NCBI GenBank assembly: GCA_001724265.1
Contig: MEDY01000137.1
Coordinates: 1-64,000 of the forward strand
DNA length: 64,000 nt
Direction: 5' to 3'
From: Rhizaria sp. SCN 62-66
Taxonomy: Eukaryota > Rhizaria, unplaced
A model generated the notes under the pieces. It did not search any database. It was given only the letters and a program-made list of their open reading frames with translations, and was not told the DNA's origin. A program made the translations under genes and the position numbers. Shown here piece after piece: positions 1-12,050 of this stretch (the first letter of the stretch is position 1; each line of letters opens with the position of its first letter).

Positions 1-315
1 TCACATATTCATTTAGTCTAACAAATTTCATCAATAAATATATATGTATCAATCCAATTGTATTACAAAATCAACTTCCACCACAAATTTGCTTGGTCAC
101 CTACGGATATTTTAGCCACAGCTACGGATATTTTTGCCCGCAGTAGTACCATTTAGCACAACTTTAGTTGTATGGACGTTTAATAGTGTTTTGTCATATC
201 CTTGCTCATCCACGCTTTAAATCCAAACCATTCCTCTCCTTTCCCCATCCTCCTACAGTTAGCAGGAGGGTAAACCAACTCGTACATACGACGGTTTACA
301 CCCCCTGGTTTGAAG
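1..315. other. AT-rich flank with short direct repeat
   Basis: No gene is supported here. The only structure I see is a 13-base direct repeat, CTACGGATATTTT, at 101-113 and 122-134. An in-frame TAA at 271-273 closes the reading frame upstream of the CCCH gene, so the CCCH start lies downstream of it unless an exon is joined by splicing at the AG near 256-262. Confidence 0.4.
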
Positions 316-990
316 ATGGTGGACTGCTTTAATCGGCTCTTTTCTAAGGGCAATGACCAGGTTACCAAGCCCAAGAGGGGTTGCTCCGGTGAAAACTGTG
401 TTTACTTCTACTGCAATGAGCACCCCGTCCCGCTCTGTCCATACGTCCGTAAAGGTCTGTGTGAGGGTCTGAACGCTGCCTCTGCTGCTTGCGCCTTTCG
501 TCATGTGAATGTTTTTTCGGCTTGTTACAAGAACACCCTCCGTAGCGCTTGCGACATCTCAGGCTCTCGCTTCTGCCATTACATTCATCAAGATGATCCT
601 TATTTCAAGAAGAAGAGGAGTGCCGAGCACTCACATCATAAAGCCAAGACTGCCAGCATGGGGGCACGTAACAAGCCAGCGTCCGCTCCTGAGCACAGCA
701 ACCAAGAGCAAGGCCAGGTCCTTGCTTTTGTCAACCCAAGTTCTACAGGTGCGACAAAGGGCTCCACGACGATCGCGCCGGGTCGCCGCACTCCGCCGAT
801 GAATCCGCATGAGCCTGCTAAGAATGGCGCCGCCGGTAAGGATCCCGCTCCCGCACTCGGGGTTCGTGTAAGGGTCGATCGGGTCAGTACCATGGCCGAC
901 AGGGGCGAGTCCCCGCTCGCCACCGTAATGGCCCTGATTTTTCTTGGAAGCGTCATTTTAGGTACACTTCTGCTGGGGCAACGCGTGTGA
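316..990 (+). CDS. small CCCH-like zinc-finger protein with C-terminal membrane anchor
   Basis: Encodes about 224 residues from the ATG at 316 (the frame is open from 274). The N-terminal third is Cys/His-rich. It shows C-x7-C-x9-C-x3-H and C-x8-C-x7-C-x3-H spacings, preceded by a C-x4-C-x4-C-x2-H cluster, so it resembles tandem CCCH (RNA-binding type) fingers with slightly long gaps. The middle is low-complexity. Near the C-terminus a hydrophobic stretch (TVMALIFLGSVILGTLLL) looks like a tail anchor. The last 8 codons and the TGA stop lie in the inverted CPAP fragment that starts near 966, so the present C-terminus was created by that insertion. Base composition is lower in GC than the neighbouring genes. 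The specific function is unknown. Confidence 0.55.
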   Translation: MVDCFNRLFSKGNDQVTKPKRGCSGENCVYFYCNEHPVPLCPYVRKGLCEGLNAASAACAFRHVNVFSACYKNTLRSACDISGSRFCHYIHQDDPYFKKKRSAEHSHHKAKTASMGARNKPASAPEHSNQEQGQVLAFVNPSSTGATKGSTTIAPGRRTPPMNPHEPAKNGAAGKDPAPALGVRVRVDRVSTMADRGESPLATVMALIFLGSVILGTLLLGQRV

Positions 991-1278
991 GTGACTGCGA
1001 GTGTCCAACGAGCCCTTGGCAGCCTCATCATTGAGATGACCATGTGCAGCATAGTGACTGTGGGTAGCCGCAAAGTTATTGCTCGCGTTCGCAGTCGCAT
1101 TCGTGTTGTTGCTAGTGCTGCTAGGGCCAGCAAACGGGGCGCTCGCGGGAGCGGGCACGGGCGCGGGCAGCGTTAAGCAGAAGCTGCAGGCGCTGCGCAA
1201 GCGACAGCAGCAGCGGCAGTCGGCGCCTGAGCTGGTGATCGCCGCCGACGCAGAGACAAAGTCGAGGCTCTCGCCATA
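966..1278. repeat. scrambled partial copy of the CPAP gene
   Basis: This stretch is a high-identity copy of CPAP coding positions 3586-3903 in three pieces. 966-1143 is inverted and matches about 3720-3903 (6 bp shorter in a CAG run). 1144-1220 is direct and matches about 3644-3721. 1221-1278 is inverted and matches 3586-3643. The fragment as a whole is inverted, but its middle 77 bp have been flipped back. Both internal junctions fall on GGCGCT/GGCGCC, short inverted repeats that also flank the middle piece in the source gene. Confidence 0.85.
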
Positions 1279-1676
1279 CTCTTTGCTAGAATCTTACGAG
1301 TAATGATTCCCTCACGAGTACGGAGACGCACATTCAACTCCTCATTTGCAAAGCTATAGACGCATCCACAAAAGAAGATAACCAGATTGCGAGCAGAAGA
1401 AACCTCAGTAAATGTAATGTTGTTGAAGTTAGTGGAAATCACATCATCACTGTCCAGAAGCCGTAAGATGAGAGTTGGCCGAAATCGGCTCCGGAGGCAC
1501 TTATCTCGGGCGTAACTCTTTCCTATGGAAGTCGTTTTAAGCCACTCAAATTGTATATCAAAGCGAGTCGAGCCCTGTATAGTGCTATTTCGTGATTGCT
1601 TGCGCGCAGTTTGAATTTGATGGGCGAATTCGATGGGCGTAGCTAGATCTGAAAAGGCGTCAAAATTCGGATTGCT
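1279..1676 (-). pseudogene. open exon-like remnant of unknown gene
   Basis: An open frame of about 130 codons begins at a plausible acceptor (pyrimidine-rich tract then CTACAG, exon side at 1676) and runs without stops until it enters the CPAP copy at 1278. It is noticeably lower in GC than other coding sequence in the window. I recognise no domain. It may be an internal exon of a gene cut by the insertion. No start, stop or partner exon could be identified, so it may also be chance. Confidence 0.25.
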
Positions 1677-2118
1677 CTGTAGGCCTTGGTGAAAAAATAA
1701 AAACATATGTTTGTAAATACAAAAGAGATCACACACTAATATAGGCTCCTTTTTTTCGAAACACTTTCATTGTAAAAATCTGCAATGTGCCGAAGTTGGG
1801 CTGCTCCTAGAATTTCGTTTCGAAGCCCCTCCAAAGCCGGCTTGCCACGCACACCAGCGGCTTTTTTCGGCCCTTGTCGCAGTCAAAACAGCAACGACTC
1901 TTCTCTTGGCTGCTTGTTCAGGATTCAAAATTACACGTCATATTATCGTCAACTAGTTGTATTAAGGACTTATCGATTAGGATACGAACTAAAATATAGT
2001 TACCGTTTTCAACTATTCTCTGTGTCACGTCTAACACTCTACACGACTCGTCTTGTCACTGCCTTCTCCCACAGCTTTTCCTTCCTCCGTTCCTCAGCTT
2101 CCTTCCGCACTGTAAGCC
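1677..2118. other. intergenic / CPAP promoter and 5' leader
   Basis: No RNA or protein gene is supported. The last 100 bases are CT-rich (TTCTCCCACAGC, TTCCTTCC), as expected for a 5' leader in front of the CPAP ATG at 2119. A frame open across 1785-2118 is in phase with the CPAP start, but it lacks coding character. Confidence 0.4.
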
Positions 2119-5100
2119 ACATGGACGATGAGATTATTCGCCCCGGCGTTGGTGGTACGTAGTGGACATATGAACATACCCGGCAAACTTAATATCACTC
2201 TAGCAGCTACATGATATATCCCGTAGTCCTACTTGCCACTCCACTTGTTTGAATCCTTCCTTACTGCTTCTCTCTGCCCTTTCTCGATGTCGCGCACTGG
2301 CCTCGTCTGCCACACAGGTGCTCACGGGCCCCAGTCGTTCAGCGAGCTCCTGGACCGCCAGCTCAGCGGCCGCCGCGGCAGCGCAGCCACGGCTCAACCG
2401 CAGCCGCAGCCGGCACTGACGTCACCCTACGGTGCTCCCGTGCACAGCAACAACAGCAACAACAATCATGCGTACTACAGCCATAGCGTGAGCGCTGGCG
2501 CTGCTGCCGGGACCCGTGCTGGTGCGACTGTGACATCAGCCGCCGGTGACGACGACGACGGCGAGTTTGATTTCCCTAGTGCTGCCGCCGCTGCTCCTGC
2601 GCACTCTGCTCACTCTGCTCACTACAACGCTGTCGCGAGTGCTGCTGCAGGCGTCGCTGTAGGGGCTGAGGGTGGCGAGAGCATTTACGGCCCTCATGAC
2701 GACTCTGGCGCCAGTAACACTCACGTTCATCCCCACAGCAACAACACCTACGGCGGCTATAAGGACGACAACCACAACAACCACAACAACCACAACTATA
2801 ATAAGTATGCAAGCACGGGCGCCGACGCCGACGCTTACACTGGGTACGCGAGTACCTACACCGCTCACGGCCCCACTCACAACGCGCACGATGCCGGCAA
2901 CGATAACTACTACGGTGGGGATCACACCGATGCCGCCACTGCTTCTGGCCCTGGTGCTGCTGAGGCTGCTCACGGTTACTCTGCTCACGGGCGTTTGGCG
3001 GACGTGGAGATGTCGCAGAGCGGCATGCTCAAAGCGCACCGCTTCTACCCTCCTGCCAACGCGAATCCTAGCAGTCAGATGTCTGCGGAGACCAGTGACG
3101 CCGTCAGCAGCGCTGTAACTGAGCCCGGTCTAAGGGGCAGCAGCGGGCCGCATGTAAGTGCCAGTGTAAGGGGTGGCTCCGGCGGTCCTGCTTGGGCCGA
3201 TGACGGCGACGCGTTCGACAACCACAATCACAACTACGCCAACGCGGCTGCTGCCTATAACGGCGCTTACACCGGCGACGGCGCCGGCGCGTATCCAACC
3301 CAGGTCAGCGCTGGCGCTTACAATAACTATGCAGAGTCAGCCGACTTCGTGTCGAACCCCTACCATGGTACTTACAACAAACAGGGCGACCCTTACACTG
3401 CTGATGACGCATACGGCGCAAGCAACGCTGCTATTCATACTGCTGCTGCTGCTGCTGCCCCAGTCTCCGCCGCTCTGTATGCCCAAAACTACGGTCATAA
3501 CAACAACAACAACAACGGCGCTGGTGCAGGTGCAGGTTTCGGCGACAACGCCAGCGGCAGCGAGCTCGGCGGCCTCAGCGGTTACTATGGCGAGAGCCTT
3601 GATTCTGTCTCTGCGTCGGCGGCGATCACCAGCTCAGGCGCCGGCGCGGGAGCGGGCACGGGCGCGGGCAGCGTTAAGCAGAAGCTGCAGGCGCTGCGCA
3701 AGCGGCAGCAGCAGCGGCAGAGCGCCCCGTTTGCTGGCCCTAGCAGCAGCAGCACTAGCAACAACACGAATGCGACTGCGAACGCGAGCAATAACTTTGC
3801 GGCTACCCACAGTCACTATGCTGCCCACGGTCACCTCGATGCTGAGGCTGCCGAGGGCTCGTTGGACGCTCACAGTCACTCACACGTGTTCCCCCAGCAG
3901 AACGACTACACTTACCCTGGCACTTACAACAATAACCAGGGCCCTTATGCTGGCGAGCAGGGCTTTTACCCTGGCGGCCAAGGTACTTACTCGAGCGACC
4001 CTTACACGAACCCTGAGAACGACCACCACTACAACGGCGAAACGGGTACTTACGCCAACGAGGGTACTTACATCCCTGGCCACGTCCCTTACAACCCCGA
4101 GCCGGTCCCCGGACCGCCTCCTCCCCACAATAGCAACTCGCACCCCGACAACGCGTATGGTCCTGCAATGAGTAGTAACCCTTCTATCAACGGCGCGTAC
4201 GGCCAGCTTGCCCACAGTCACCCCTCTCACGGTCACTCTGCCCACGGTCACGCTGCCCACGGCCGCGAGCTCAACGCGTGGGAAAAGGACGAGGAACGGC
4301 CTGTTAAGCCCGCCACGGCGCCGCCGCAGGTGCTCTACGGGGGTGGCCTAACTTTGGGCGCGAACGACGAGGACGCGGAAGACGACGTGTACGGTGACAA
4401 GTACGACACTGAGCACTCTCATCCTCCTGCTCCCGCTGCTGTTGCTGCCGTGAACAGCGTTAGCAAGCCTCCGTACGCTTACAGTACTCGTTTCGACGAC
4501 GAGGGTCACGACATTCGAGACGAAAGCGGCTACGGCAACCCTCACACAACAAACGCTGACGCCGACGCTGACTCTGATGCTGCGTCGTCCTCGTTAGTTT
4601 CTCACTACTTCAACAGCGGCAGTGCTCATGCCAACACCGGCAAACCCCCTCGTCGCCCCGCCCCATCGCCGTCTAACTTTAACAATAACAACAATAATAG
4701 CACTCCTTCTAGCGGCAGCGGCAGCGGCAGCGGCAGCGGCAGCGGCAGCAGAAGCTCCAGCGTGGTCCGTGGCCGCATCCGCGTGCCCGCGTCAACCGCT
4801 TCCTCCCGCGCCGCCGCCGCTGCCGCGGCCGCGGCCCGCAGCAGCAGCAGGCCGCGCGCCGGCGTGGAAGGTAAGCCGCCGCGCGCGGAAAGCAGGTCGC
4901 GCATCGTGGCCACTGGCGGCGGCGGCCTGAAGCTGGTTTCGCCCGACGACCGCGCCGACGACGAGGACGGCTCCGCCGGCGCGAGCGCAGCCGAGGTGGC
5001 CGCGGTCGTCGCCGCGCTGCCCGCCGAGCTGCGGAGCAAGTACATGCAGCTGGATGGCGAGGTGAAACGCGTGGAGAAGGAGGCGCGCGCTCTGCGGCGG

Positions 5101-6710
5101 CTGCGGCTCGAGCAGCAGCAGGAGCTGACGCACATGAAAGCCGAGTCCGAGCGGCTTAAGCTCAAGCTCGCGCAACAGGAGGATGCGTTCAAGGCCAAGG
5201 AGGCAGCGCAACATCGCAAGCTTAAGGCGGAGCGCGCCGAGCTGCACAAACAGACGCAGGCGGTGCTGCAGACGCCTGACCGGCGCGATCGCGAGACGAT
5301 CGACGAGCTACGCGCACTCGTCGACGAGTACAAGAGGGAGCTTAAGGACCGCGAGGCGCGCAACAAGACCGAAAAGAGCTCTCTGCGCGCGCAGATCGAC
5401 CGGTTGACTGTGAGCAACGATACGCTCAAGGAGGAGCTGCGCGCGAGCGAGAGCGCGCGCCTCGACGCCGAGGCCGGTTTCCATCGCAAGCTGGCCGAGC
5501 TGACCGCGAGCGTCGAGCGCGTGAAGCTGGAGGCGCGCGAGAAAACCAACGAGGCCGTGCGCGGCACGGTCGCGGTGCCCAGCGCGGCTTTCACGCTGAA
5601 CGCGAGCAGCAGCAGTGCTGCCGCGGAGGAAATTAAGCCGCGTGCTGCGGAGGCTAAGCCGCCGCACGGGAAGAGCTATGCTGTGAGTTCCAGCACGAGC
5701 GCTAGTGCGAAGTCTAAGAGTGGCGCCAGTACTGCGGCGCAGTCTAAGGGTGCAGGCAATGCGAGTACACCTGCTGTGGGCCGTGGGCCAGTCCAGCTGC
5801 CCCCGACTCCGCAAAGTCAGGCCGCGTCCGCTCTAAGTCAGGCCGCGCCGTCGTCGTCGCAGGCCAGCTTCTTCGGCCCCGCCGCCGTGGCCGCCGCCGC
5901 CGCGGCCGCGGTGACCCCCGGCCCCGGCTCGCTGATCCCGCCGCTGCACCAGCTGCTCGGCGACGCCGTGCTCGTCGAGACCGTGGCGCGCGCCGAGGAC
6001 AAGGTCGAGCTCAAGTACAGCGACGGGACTCGCGTCGGTAAGTTTGCACGCATATCTGAGACATCATGTTTAGCATATTCACAACACATATCTTTTCAGC
6101 GAAGCTTATTTTAACTATATTTCGGTATATTTTTGTATCACGTCGCATATTCGCTCTACAACTCATCTTCACTTCAAATCACATGTTGCTGTTACCTTTT
6201 TTTTAGTTGCGTTTCCGAATGGCGCGCGCAAGTGCGTGTGGCGCACGGGCCACACGCGCGCCGACTTCCCCCACGGCGACTGGAAGGAGACGCACCCGGA
6301 TGGCCGCGTGGTCTACTACTACCACTCGGCGCACACGCTCCACACCACATACCCCACCGGCGGTACGTCTTGCTGACTTAATGAACCTGAGCACTACGAA
6401 CCTTAACTGACACAGTCGCGATCTGTCGCTTGTATTTTCACTTTTAATTGATTTTACATACGTTTTACGAAGAATGACATGTCATAACGTCTTTCAATTT
6501 CCTTTATGATTTACTAATGCGGTATGTTATCTTGTTTTGCCCTTCTTTTGTTTCTTAGTGCAAGAGTACCAATTCGGCGAGTCTCAGACCGAGACCCACT
6601 ACCCCGACGGCCGCAAAGAGATTGTGTTTGCTGATGGCGCGCGCAAGTCAGTCGCCGCCAACGGGCAAACGACGGCGACGCTGCCGGACGGACGCGTTGT
6701 GCGCTCCTAA
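2119..6710 (+). CDS. CENPJ: CPAP/SAS-4-type centriole protein (TCP10 C-terminal domain)
   Basis: Predicted exons are 2119-2152, 2318-6037, 6207-6362 and 6559-6710 (TAA), about 1353 residues with phases consistent throughout. The last three exons encode the TCP10_C/G-box domain, a beta-sheet made of repeated short units of the form x-Y/F-P-D/N-G (YSDGTRV, FPNGARK, HPDGRVVYYY, YPDGRKEI, LPDGRVV). This domain binds a partner centriole protein (STIL/Ana2) in CPAP/SAS-4 and is required for centriole assembly. A charged coiled coil covers about residues 910-1095. Residues 1-750 are a low-complexity, Gly/His/Tyr/Asn/Ala-rich region with no similarity I recognise, which makes the protein unusual. TCP10-like paralogues share the same C-terminal domain, so orthology to CPAP rather than TCP10L is inferred. 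A piece of exon 2 is duplicated at 966-1278. Confidence 0.88.
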
Positions 6711-7071
6711 ACAATGTCGTCGTCCGCATCGCCAAGTTGTATTGAAGCACTTGCTTGTGTTTATACATCTGATGTTCGAATCAGTGTCTGAACTACTGTG
6801 TTGACGCTTTGTGATGCACATATTAAAAATAAGTTGTATCGATCTGTTTGGGATGATTATTGTTGGATCCGGTGGGTTTATTGTTTTACTTTACTTAATT
6901 CTTTTTCTGTTTTGTTTGAATAACGTTATGCAATCGTGATTGCATTAAGAATACACACCAGTATGACTGTCAGAGGAAAAAATTTCTCAACATGTATTCT
7001 ATCTATTTCATCTTCAGTCTTATTATTCATAGGCATTATATATAACCATAGCTACTCGTAATCACGCACGT
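6711..7071. other. convergent 3' intergenic region
   Basis: AT-rich spacer between the stop codons of CPAP (+) and the FHIP-like gene (-). It should contain both 3' UTRs. No RNA gene or repeat seen. Confidence 0.5.
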
Positions 7072-10000
7072 TTAATTGTTGTAACCAAGTTCAGGCCCTT
7101 CAACCAAGCTACTCAGCCCCCCACTGCCATTGGCACCCCCACTTACACCGTTTGAGGCCGAGGACGGAGCTGGCCCCACCTGCGCCGCCGCGGGCACAAG
7201 CATGCCATCGAGCCACGACCCGCTGCGGCTGTGGGTGCGGGAGTGGCCCCGCGAATGGCTGCTGCTGCGGCTGCTACTGCCGCCGGCACCCTTGGACGCT
7301 TTCCTGCCGCTCGCGCTTAGACTCGGTGTAAGGGTCGGGCTGGGAAGCGTGCTGTCGCTGTTGTTCGCGGCCGAGTCACTCGTGATCATAGTCGGCGGAA
7401 TCTGTGCCCCCGCGGGCACCTGCGTCCCCAGGTTACCACCGTTGTTATAGTACGCAAGCGCAGCAAACGACTGCGGCCCGCCCCCCGTGATGTTGCCTGC
7501 AGCCTCCTCCATCGAGCGCCGCGTCTGCGCCGCCTGCAACCCGCTGAGCTCGGCCTTAGCGTGCAAGATCGCGATAAGCTCCTTAGTGAACTCGCGCAGC
7601 AGCACCACGGCGTCAAGGAACACCTGCTCACGCGTCATCGCGATGCCGTGCTTGCCGCTCGCCGAAGTTAGGCCGCCACGGGTTCCGGCGGGACTCGCGA
7701 CGTCGGCCGCGAGAGGAGTCGGCAGTGAGTTTTTAGCGACGGTCGACACAGCGCCGCCGCCGGCCGCGAACTCTTTATAGAGGCGGCGGCAGTGGAACGA
7801 GCCCGGTGCCAAAAGCGCAGTCGAGTCACGAACCCTAAAACATTTAAGACAAAACAAGAGATGTTGACAACATAGGACATTAGTCAGGTCAATTCAACAC
7901 GAATTTTCACAGATATCAACAGAATGTAATATCACCGCCTTGTCACATTTCATTTCTCATCGCAAGTCTATAACGAAGCATCTAAAGTAACGTACTTGGC
8001 GTCGTAGCGCTCGACGGCGACGGCACGCTTCTGAGCCTCGTCGCTGAGGTCGCTGACTACGCGCAGCAGACAGCGCGGACCGAGCGCGCGCGTGCCCGTG
8101 CCGCCGGCCTCAGTGGTCGTCGCGCCGGCGCCGCCGTGCAGGAACGGCGTCCGCGGGTCGAGCAAGTAGCCGTGTACCAGCGGGTGCGGGCACAGGCAGA
8201 GCTGGGACAAGATCGAGGTGACGTACAGGTTCACGGCGAAAGAGTTCGCGAATAGGTTCTCTAGCTTGTTGAGCAAGGCGCGAATAAACGCGCTTTCGCG
8301 GTACACATGCGCGTCGCTGGCTAGCTTCGTGTCAAACCCACTATTATTGGTACGCGCAATCGCACTCGCAGCAGTGTTGCCTCTGTTATTATCACTTTCG
8401 TTGTTCTCGTTCGAGAGCGTGAGCAGTGCCGCGGCGCCCATCTGCGCGCGCTGGTAGATGCTATCTGCGCCGGCCAGACGCCTGAGCTGCGTCTCCAGCC
8501 ACCCGCGCTCGCCGCTCTTAGTGTAGCGGCGCCAGCTCTCGACCGCGAGGATGCAGCTGCGGCGCGCGTCCGCAATGTACGGCGCGAGCTGGCCCGCCGC
8601 GGAGGCCGAGGCCGTGCCGGCGGCCGTCGCGGCCGCGGCGGCGGCGAAGGGCGCCAGCAGCGGCGGCAGATCACTGGGACCGACGGGGCGCGGGCGCGAC
8701 ATCGCGGCGGCTGCGATGCGTGCGGAGGGCTATCGTTACACAAGGAAATGTCAAGAATACAAAACACAGATTAAATGAGAACATATGCGATAAAAAACAG
8801 AGATACAAATACATTTTTCTGCAAAAAACTTGTTTTGAATTTACTTTGCGTGATATGTCAGAAACCTACCTCGATGTGTGCGAGCCCGACCAAGTGCCGT
8901 GTGAGCAGCGAATGCACTGCAAGCGGACCTTGCTTCGCTAGTACTGCGTCAACAAGCGCCAAGGTCGCGGCGCAGAGCCGCTCGTTGAGGCCGTCGATGC
9001 GGTTGATGATGATACTGCGCAGCGACGGCGCCGTATGCTGCTGGTTTGGCAGTAGCTGCTGTTGCTGCTGCTGTTGTTGCTGAGCGTCTGATTTGCGAGC
9101 AGCGTGATGTTCAGCGCTCTCGTTGGTGTCCTCAACCTCACCATCACACTCGCCTTCGTCTTTACCCCGGCTCGCGGCCTGCTCCGAAGTTACGCCGCCA
9201 CCCGTACCCCGGAGGAACACGTCGGTCTCGCTGGACGAGATGTCGACATCGCCTAGAATGAACCTGAACAGCGCCCGTTGCAGTTCCTTAGATTCCGCAG
9301 TAGATACCATCTCTCGGAGCAGGTCAGTCGTCCACACCGCGGTGGCCTCGACGACGCCCTCAACCAGCGGCTTGAACAGTGGCGCTAACAGGCCCTCGGT
9401 CAGCTCGCGCGACAGCGCCGCGGCGTAGCAGGGACGGCTGAGCTTGACGACGGCGTCGATGTACATGAAACGGTCCATGAAGGCGTCGATCAGCAGCGAC
9501 AGCTGCGGCAGCGCCGAGCGGAACTTGCTGCCACCGGGCGACGCGTGGGGGTGATGATGCGCGTACTCGTCGTCGGCGCCCGCGGAATTCGTGGGGTCGT
9601 CATTCTGTTGGTGGTGCCGATGATGACGATGATGGTGGAGCCCCTTGTGTCCCTCAGGGTTCGCGGACGTGATCTCATTGCGTTTCGCGAGCAGGAACCC
9701 AAACCTCTCCTTCAATCCGACCACCAAATCAGCGCAAAAGGGCGTCTCGGCGGTGATGTACTGCGCCACGGCGGGATGCGGCAGCCGCGCGCAGGCGAGC
9801 AGCCCGTGGTGAACGCGGAAGTCAGGCCCATCGTCGTCGCTGTTGACCAGGGACAACAGCGCAGTGAACACAGGGAACTTGCTCTCGTCCGCGTACCTGT
9901 GCCCAGGTGTACCGGGCCCCGCGCCCGCGCCGGTGCTAACCGCGCGGCTGCGGTGGCGCGGCGGCGGCGTGGCCAGCGACAGGGAGCGGCACCGCGCTGC

Positions 10001-11237
10001 GTTGGCACTGTAATTGCTGTTGGTCTCGCTCGCAACGCTGTTGCTGCGGCTCGTGGTGCCGGCGCCGGTGGCATTGGCCGCCGCTGATGACGATGCGAGA
10101 TCCTCCGGTGCGACGACGTTGCTGTTGCTGGTGGGGTCGACTGCCCGAGGCCCGGTCAAGGGCGTGGTCGGCGCTCCATCATCATGATCATCCGCTGTCG
10201 CCGTCGCCGCTACTGTCGCCTTCGCTGCCGCTGCTGCCGCTGCCGCTGCCGCCGCGTCAGCCTCGGCAGACTTGAGTGCAAGCTGCGCCTGCTGCCTGCC
10301 GGGCGTCGCGGCTTCGACGTGCACCGGCACCGCGCCCACGGGGTGGTCGTTGAAGTCGAAGAACTTGTCGCACAATACCTGGTCCTGGCCAATCAGCGCG
10401 CAGAGGGTCGCCAGCAGGCCTGTCAGCGCCGTCTTGTGACTGTGCGCGTTGAGGTCGCCGCGCGAGATGCACACGTTGGTAAACTGCCGCACCGCGACGT
10501 GAACCGCGGTGACGCGCAGCAGTGGGTACCGCACGTCCGCGAGCAAGCTGTCGAGCGCGCGCGTCACCAGCGGGCGGATGCCGGCGGGGCGGTCGGGCAG
10601 CGCGAGAGCGACGAGCTGGTCGATGACGCTGTTGTGGAGCAGGAACTGCAAGCAGGGGCCCGTGGGGGGCGGCGCGGCGCCGGCAGCCACCGCGGCGGCG
10701 GCGGCGGCAGCGGCCCTGCGTTTGGCGCTCGCATTGTTGTTACTGTTGTTGCTGTTGTTGTTGGGATCACTAGAGCTGTTCGCGGTGGTGCTGGTGCTAT
10801 TAGAGTTTGCCTTGATTTCATCCTGTTCTTGGATAAGGCATGACACGAGCATGGTAAGGTTGTCGCTGATGCTGGTGGTAGTAATCACTGCGGGGTCATC
10901 GAAGTTAAGCCGCCCATTAGAGATGATCGCCTACGAACGCACGAGTTTTAGCAATGTTCAACGAGCAAAAGCGATGAGTTAGCAACCAACGTAGGTTTTG
11001 TTGAACACAAAATCGAGAGATCATGTTGAAAATTTAAAAGTAACCCATTTGCGCACATTGATCATACGTTCTGTAACGATCTATAGTGCGATATTCGCTT
11101 TATCAAGTGTTGCGTACCTGGTACTCGTCGTTGATAACCTTCCACGAGTACTTGAATTGATCAAAGTTGCTACCAAAGACAGGCGACACAGTGGCCGCAA
11201 CCGCGCTCGACACTGAGTTGATAAGCCAGCGGAACAT
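7072..11237 (-). CDS. FHIP / FAM160 (RAI16-like) protein
   Basis: Predicted exons, in transcription order, are 11237-11118, 10930-8870, 8729-7996 and 7834-7072 (TAA), giving about 1225 residues with perfect phase agreement. The start (MFRWLINSVSSAV, then a W-x-x-I-x-x-x-Y segment) matches the N-terminus of FTS-Hook-interacting proteins. The family core is recognisable: a leucine-rich armadillo-like stretch after the first low-complexity insert, then KFPVFTALLSLVNS, AQYITAETPFCADLVVGLK, and FMYIDAVVKLSRP. Exon 3 has the conserved segment NSFAVNLYVTSILSQLCL. FHIPs join FTS and Hook proteins to link cargo to dynein. Compared with family members, extra Ala/Ser/Gln-rich inserts lengthen the loops. 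Identification is confident to family; the particular paralogue is not determined. Confidence 0.85.
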
Positions 11238-12050
11238 CGTGCCGTTGTCGAAGTAGCGACTATGCGTGCAACGGTGCTTGTGACAGTGCCTTATTAAAGA
11301 GCTGAGAGTCGGAGTTGACGAGATGCTGTCACTGATGCTCCTGTTGCTGCTGGGTTATGTACTGTGCAGTGACCGCACACACGGCCTGTCGTGGCACGCA
11401 ATCAGAGCAGTGATGCAGTTGTTGATGACAGTTGAACACTGTATCTGCGTGTGAGGAGCTGTCATGTGCAAAGAGATATGGGCGAGGAGTGAGATCGAAA
11501 AAAAATACAAGATTTGTGGAAAATAATCGACATATAAGAAGATGTCAGAACGGCGCAACAGACAATACGCCGTGATTAGCTGTAATAGTGCTGTACTGAC
11601 TCTACAATTGCTATATGTCGAGCGTGATGCGAACAAATAAGTGGTGACCTTGGCGGTCGCGAGCCATGTCAGCAGTCAGCTGCCCATCGACCCCACTGCT
11701 CACCAAGACCGCCATACTAGACCAAATAATAGCAAATACATACACACAACGCAAGGTTAATATTTGCACAGCTCGCGTCATCTCCATTAACGGATCGCAC
11801 ACAGTGAAATCTAAAACTCAATCCGGCTCGCGAGTCCCCCTCGTTTTTGTCGCTTGCTCTCACCAGCCACCACGCATTCCATTTTGCACATGCAATACGG
11901 AGCAAATTCATCGTTCTTTAGGAATGCAACCAGCATTTTCAGTGTTTAAATCACTAGTTGAATATTATTCCTTTATTATACCTCTAAAAATTTTCATTAA
12001 CATCCGAATCTGCGTTGCTTTTTGTCCCTCCCTATAGAGGCTTCACCCAC
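11238..12050. promoter_or_regulatory. divergent promoter region
   Basis: AT-rich stretch between two divergently transcribed genes, so it should carry both promoters. CTGTTGCTGC-type triplets occur near 11340. A possible splice acceptor (CCCTATAG at about 12031-12038) just before the ATG at 12051 leaves open a 5' UTR intron. Short frames here have no coding character. Confidence 0.4.

Noticed and set aside
6771-6785. tRNA B-box-like GTTCGAATC
   Set aside because: No A box at proper distance and no acceptor stem; it is only a small hairpin in the CPAP 3' UTR.
11666-12037. 123-codon plus-strand ORF in the divergent promoter
   Set aside because: AT-rich, no recognisable domain, overlaps the leader of the mitochondrial gene.
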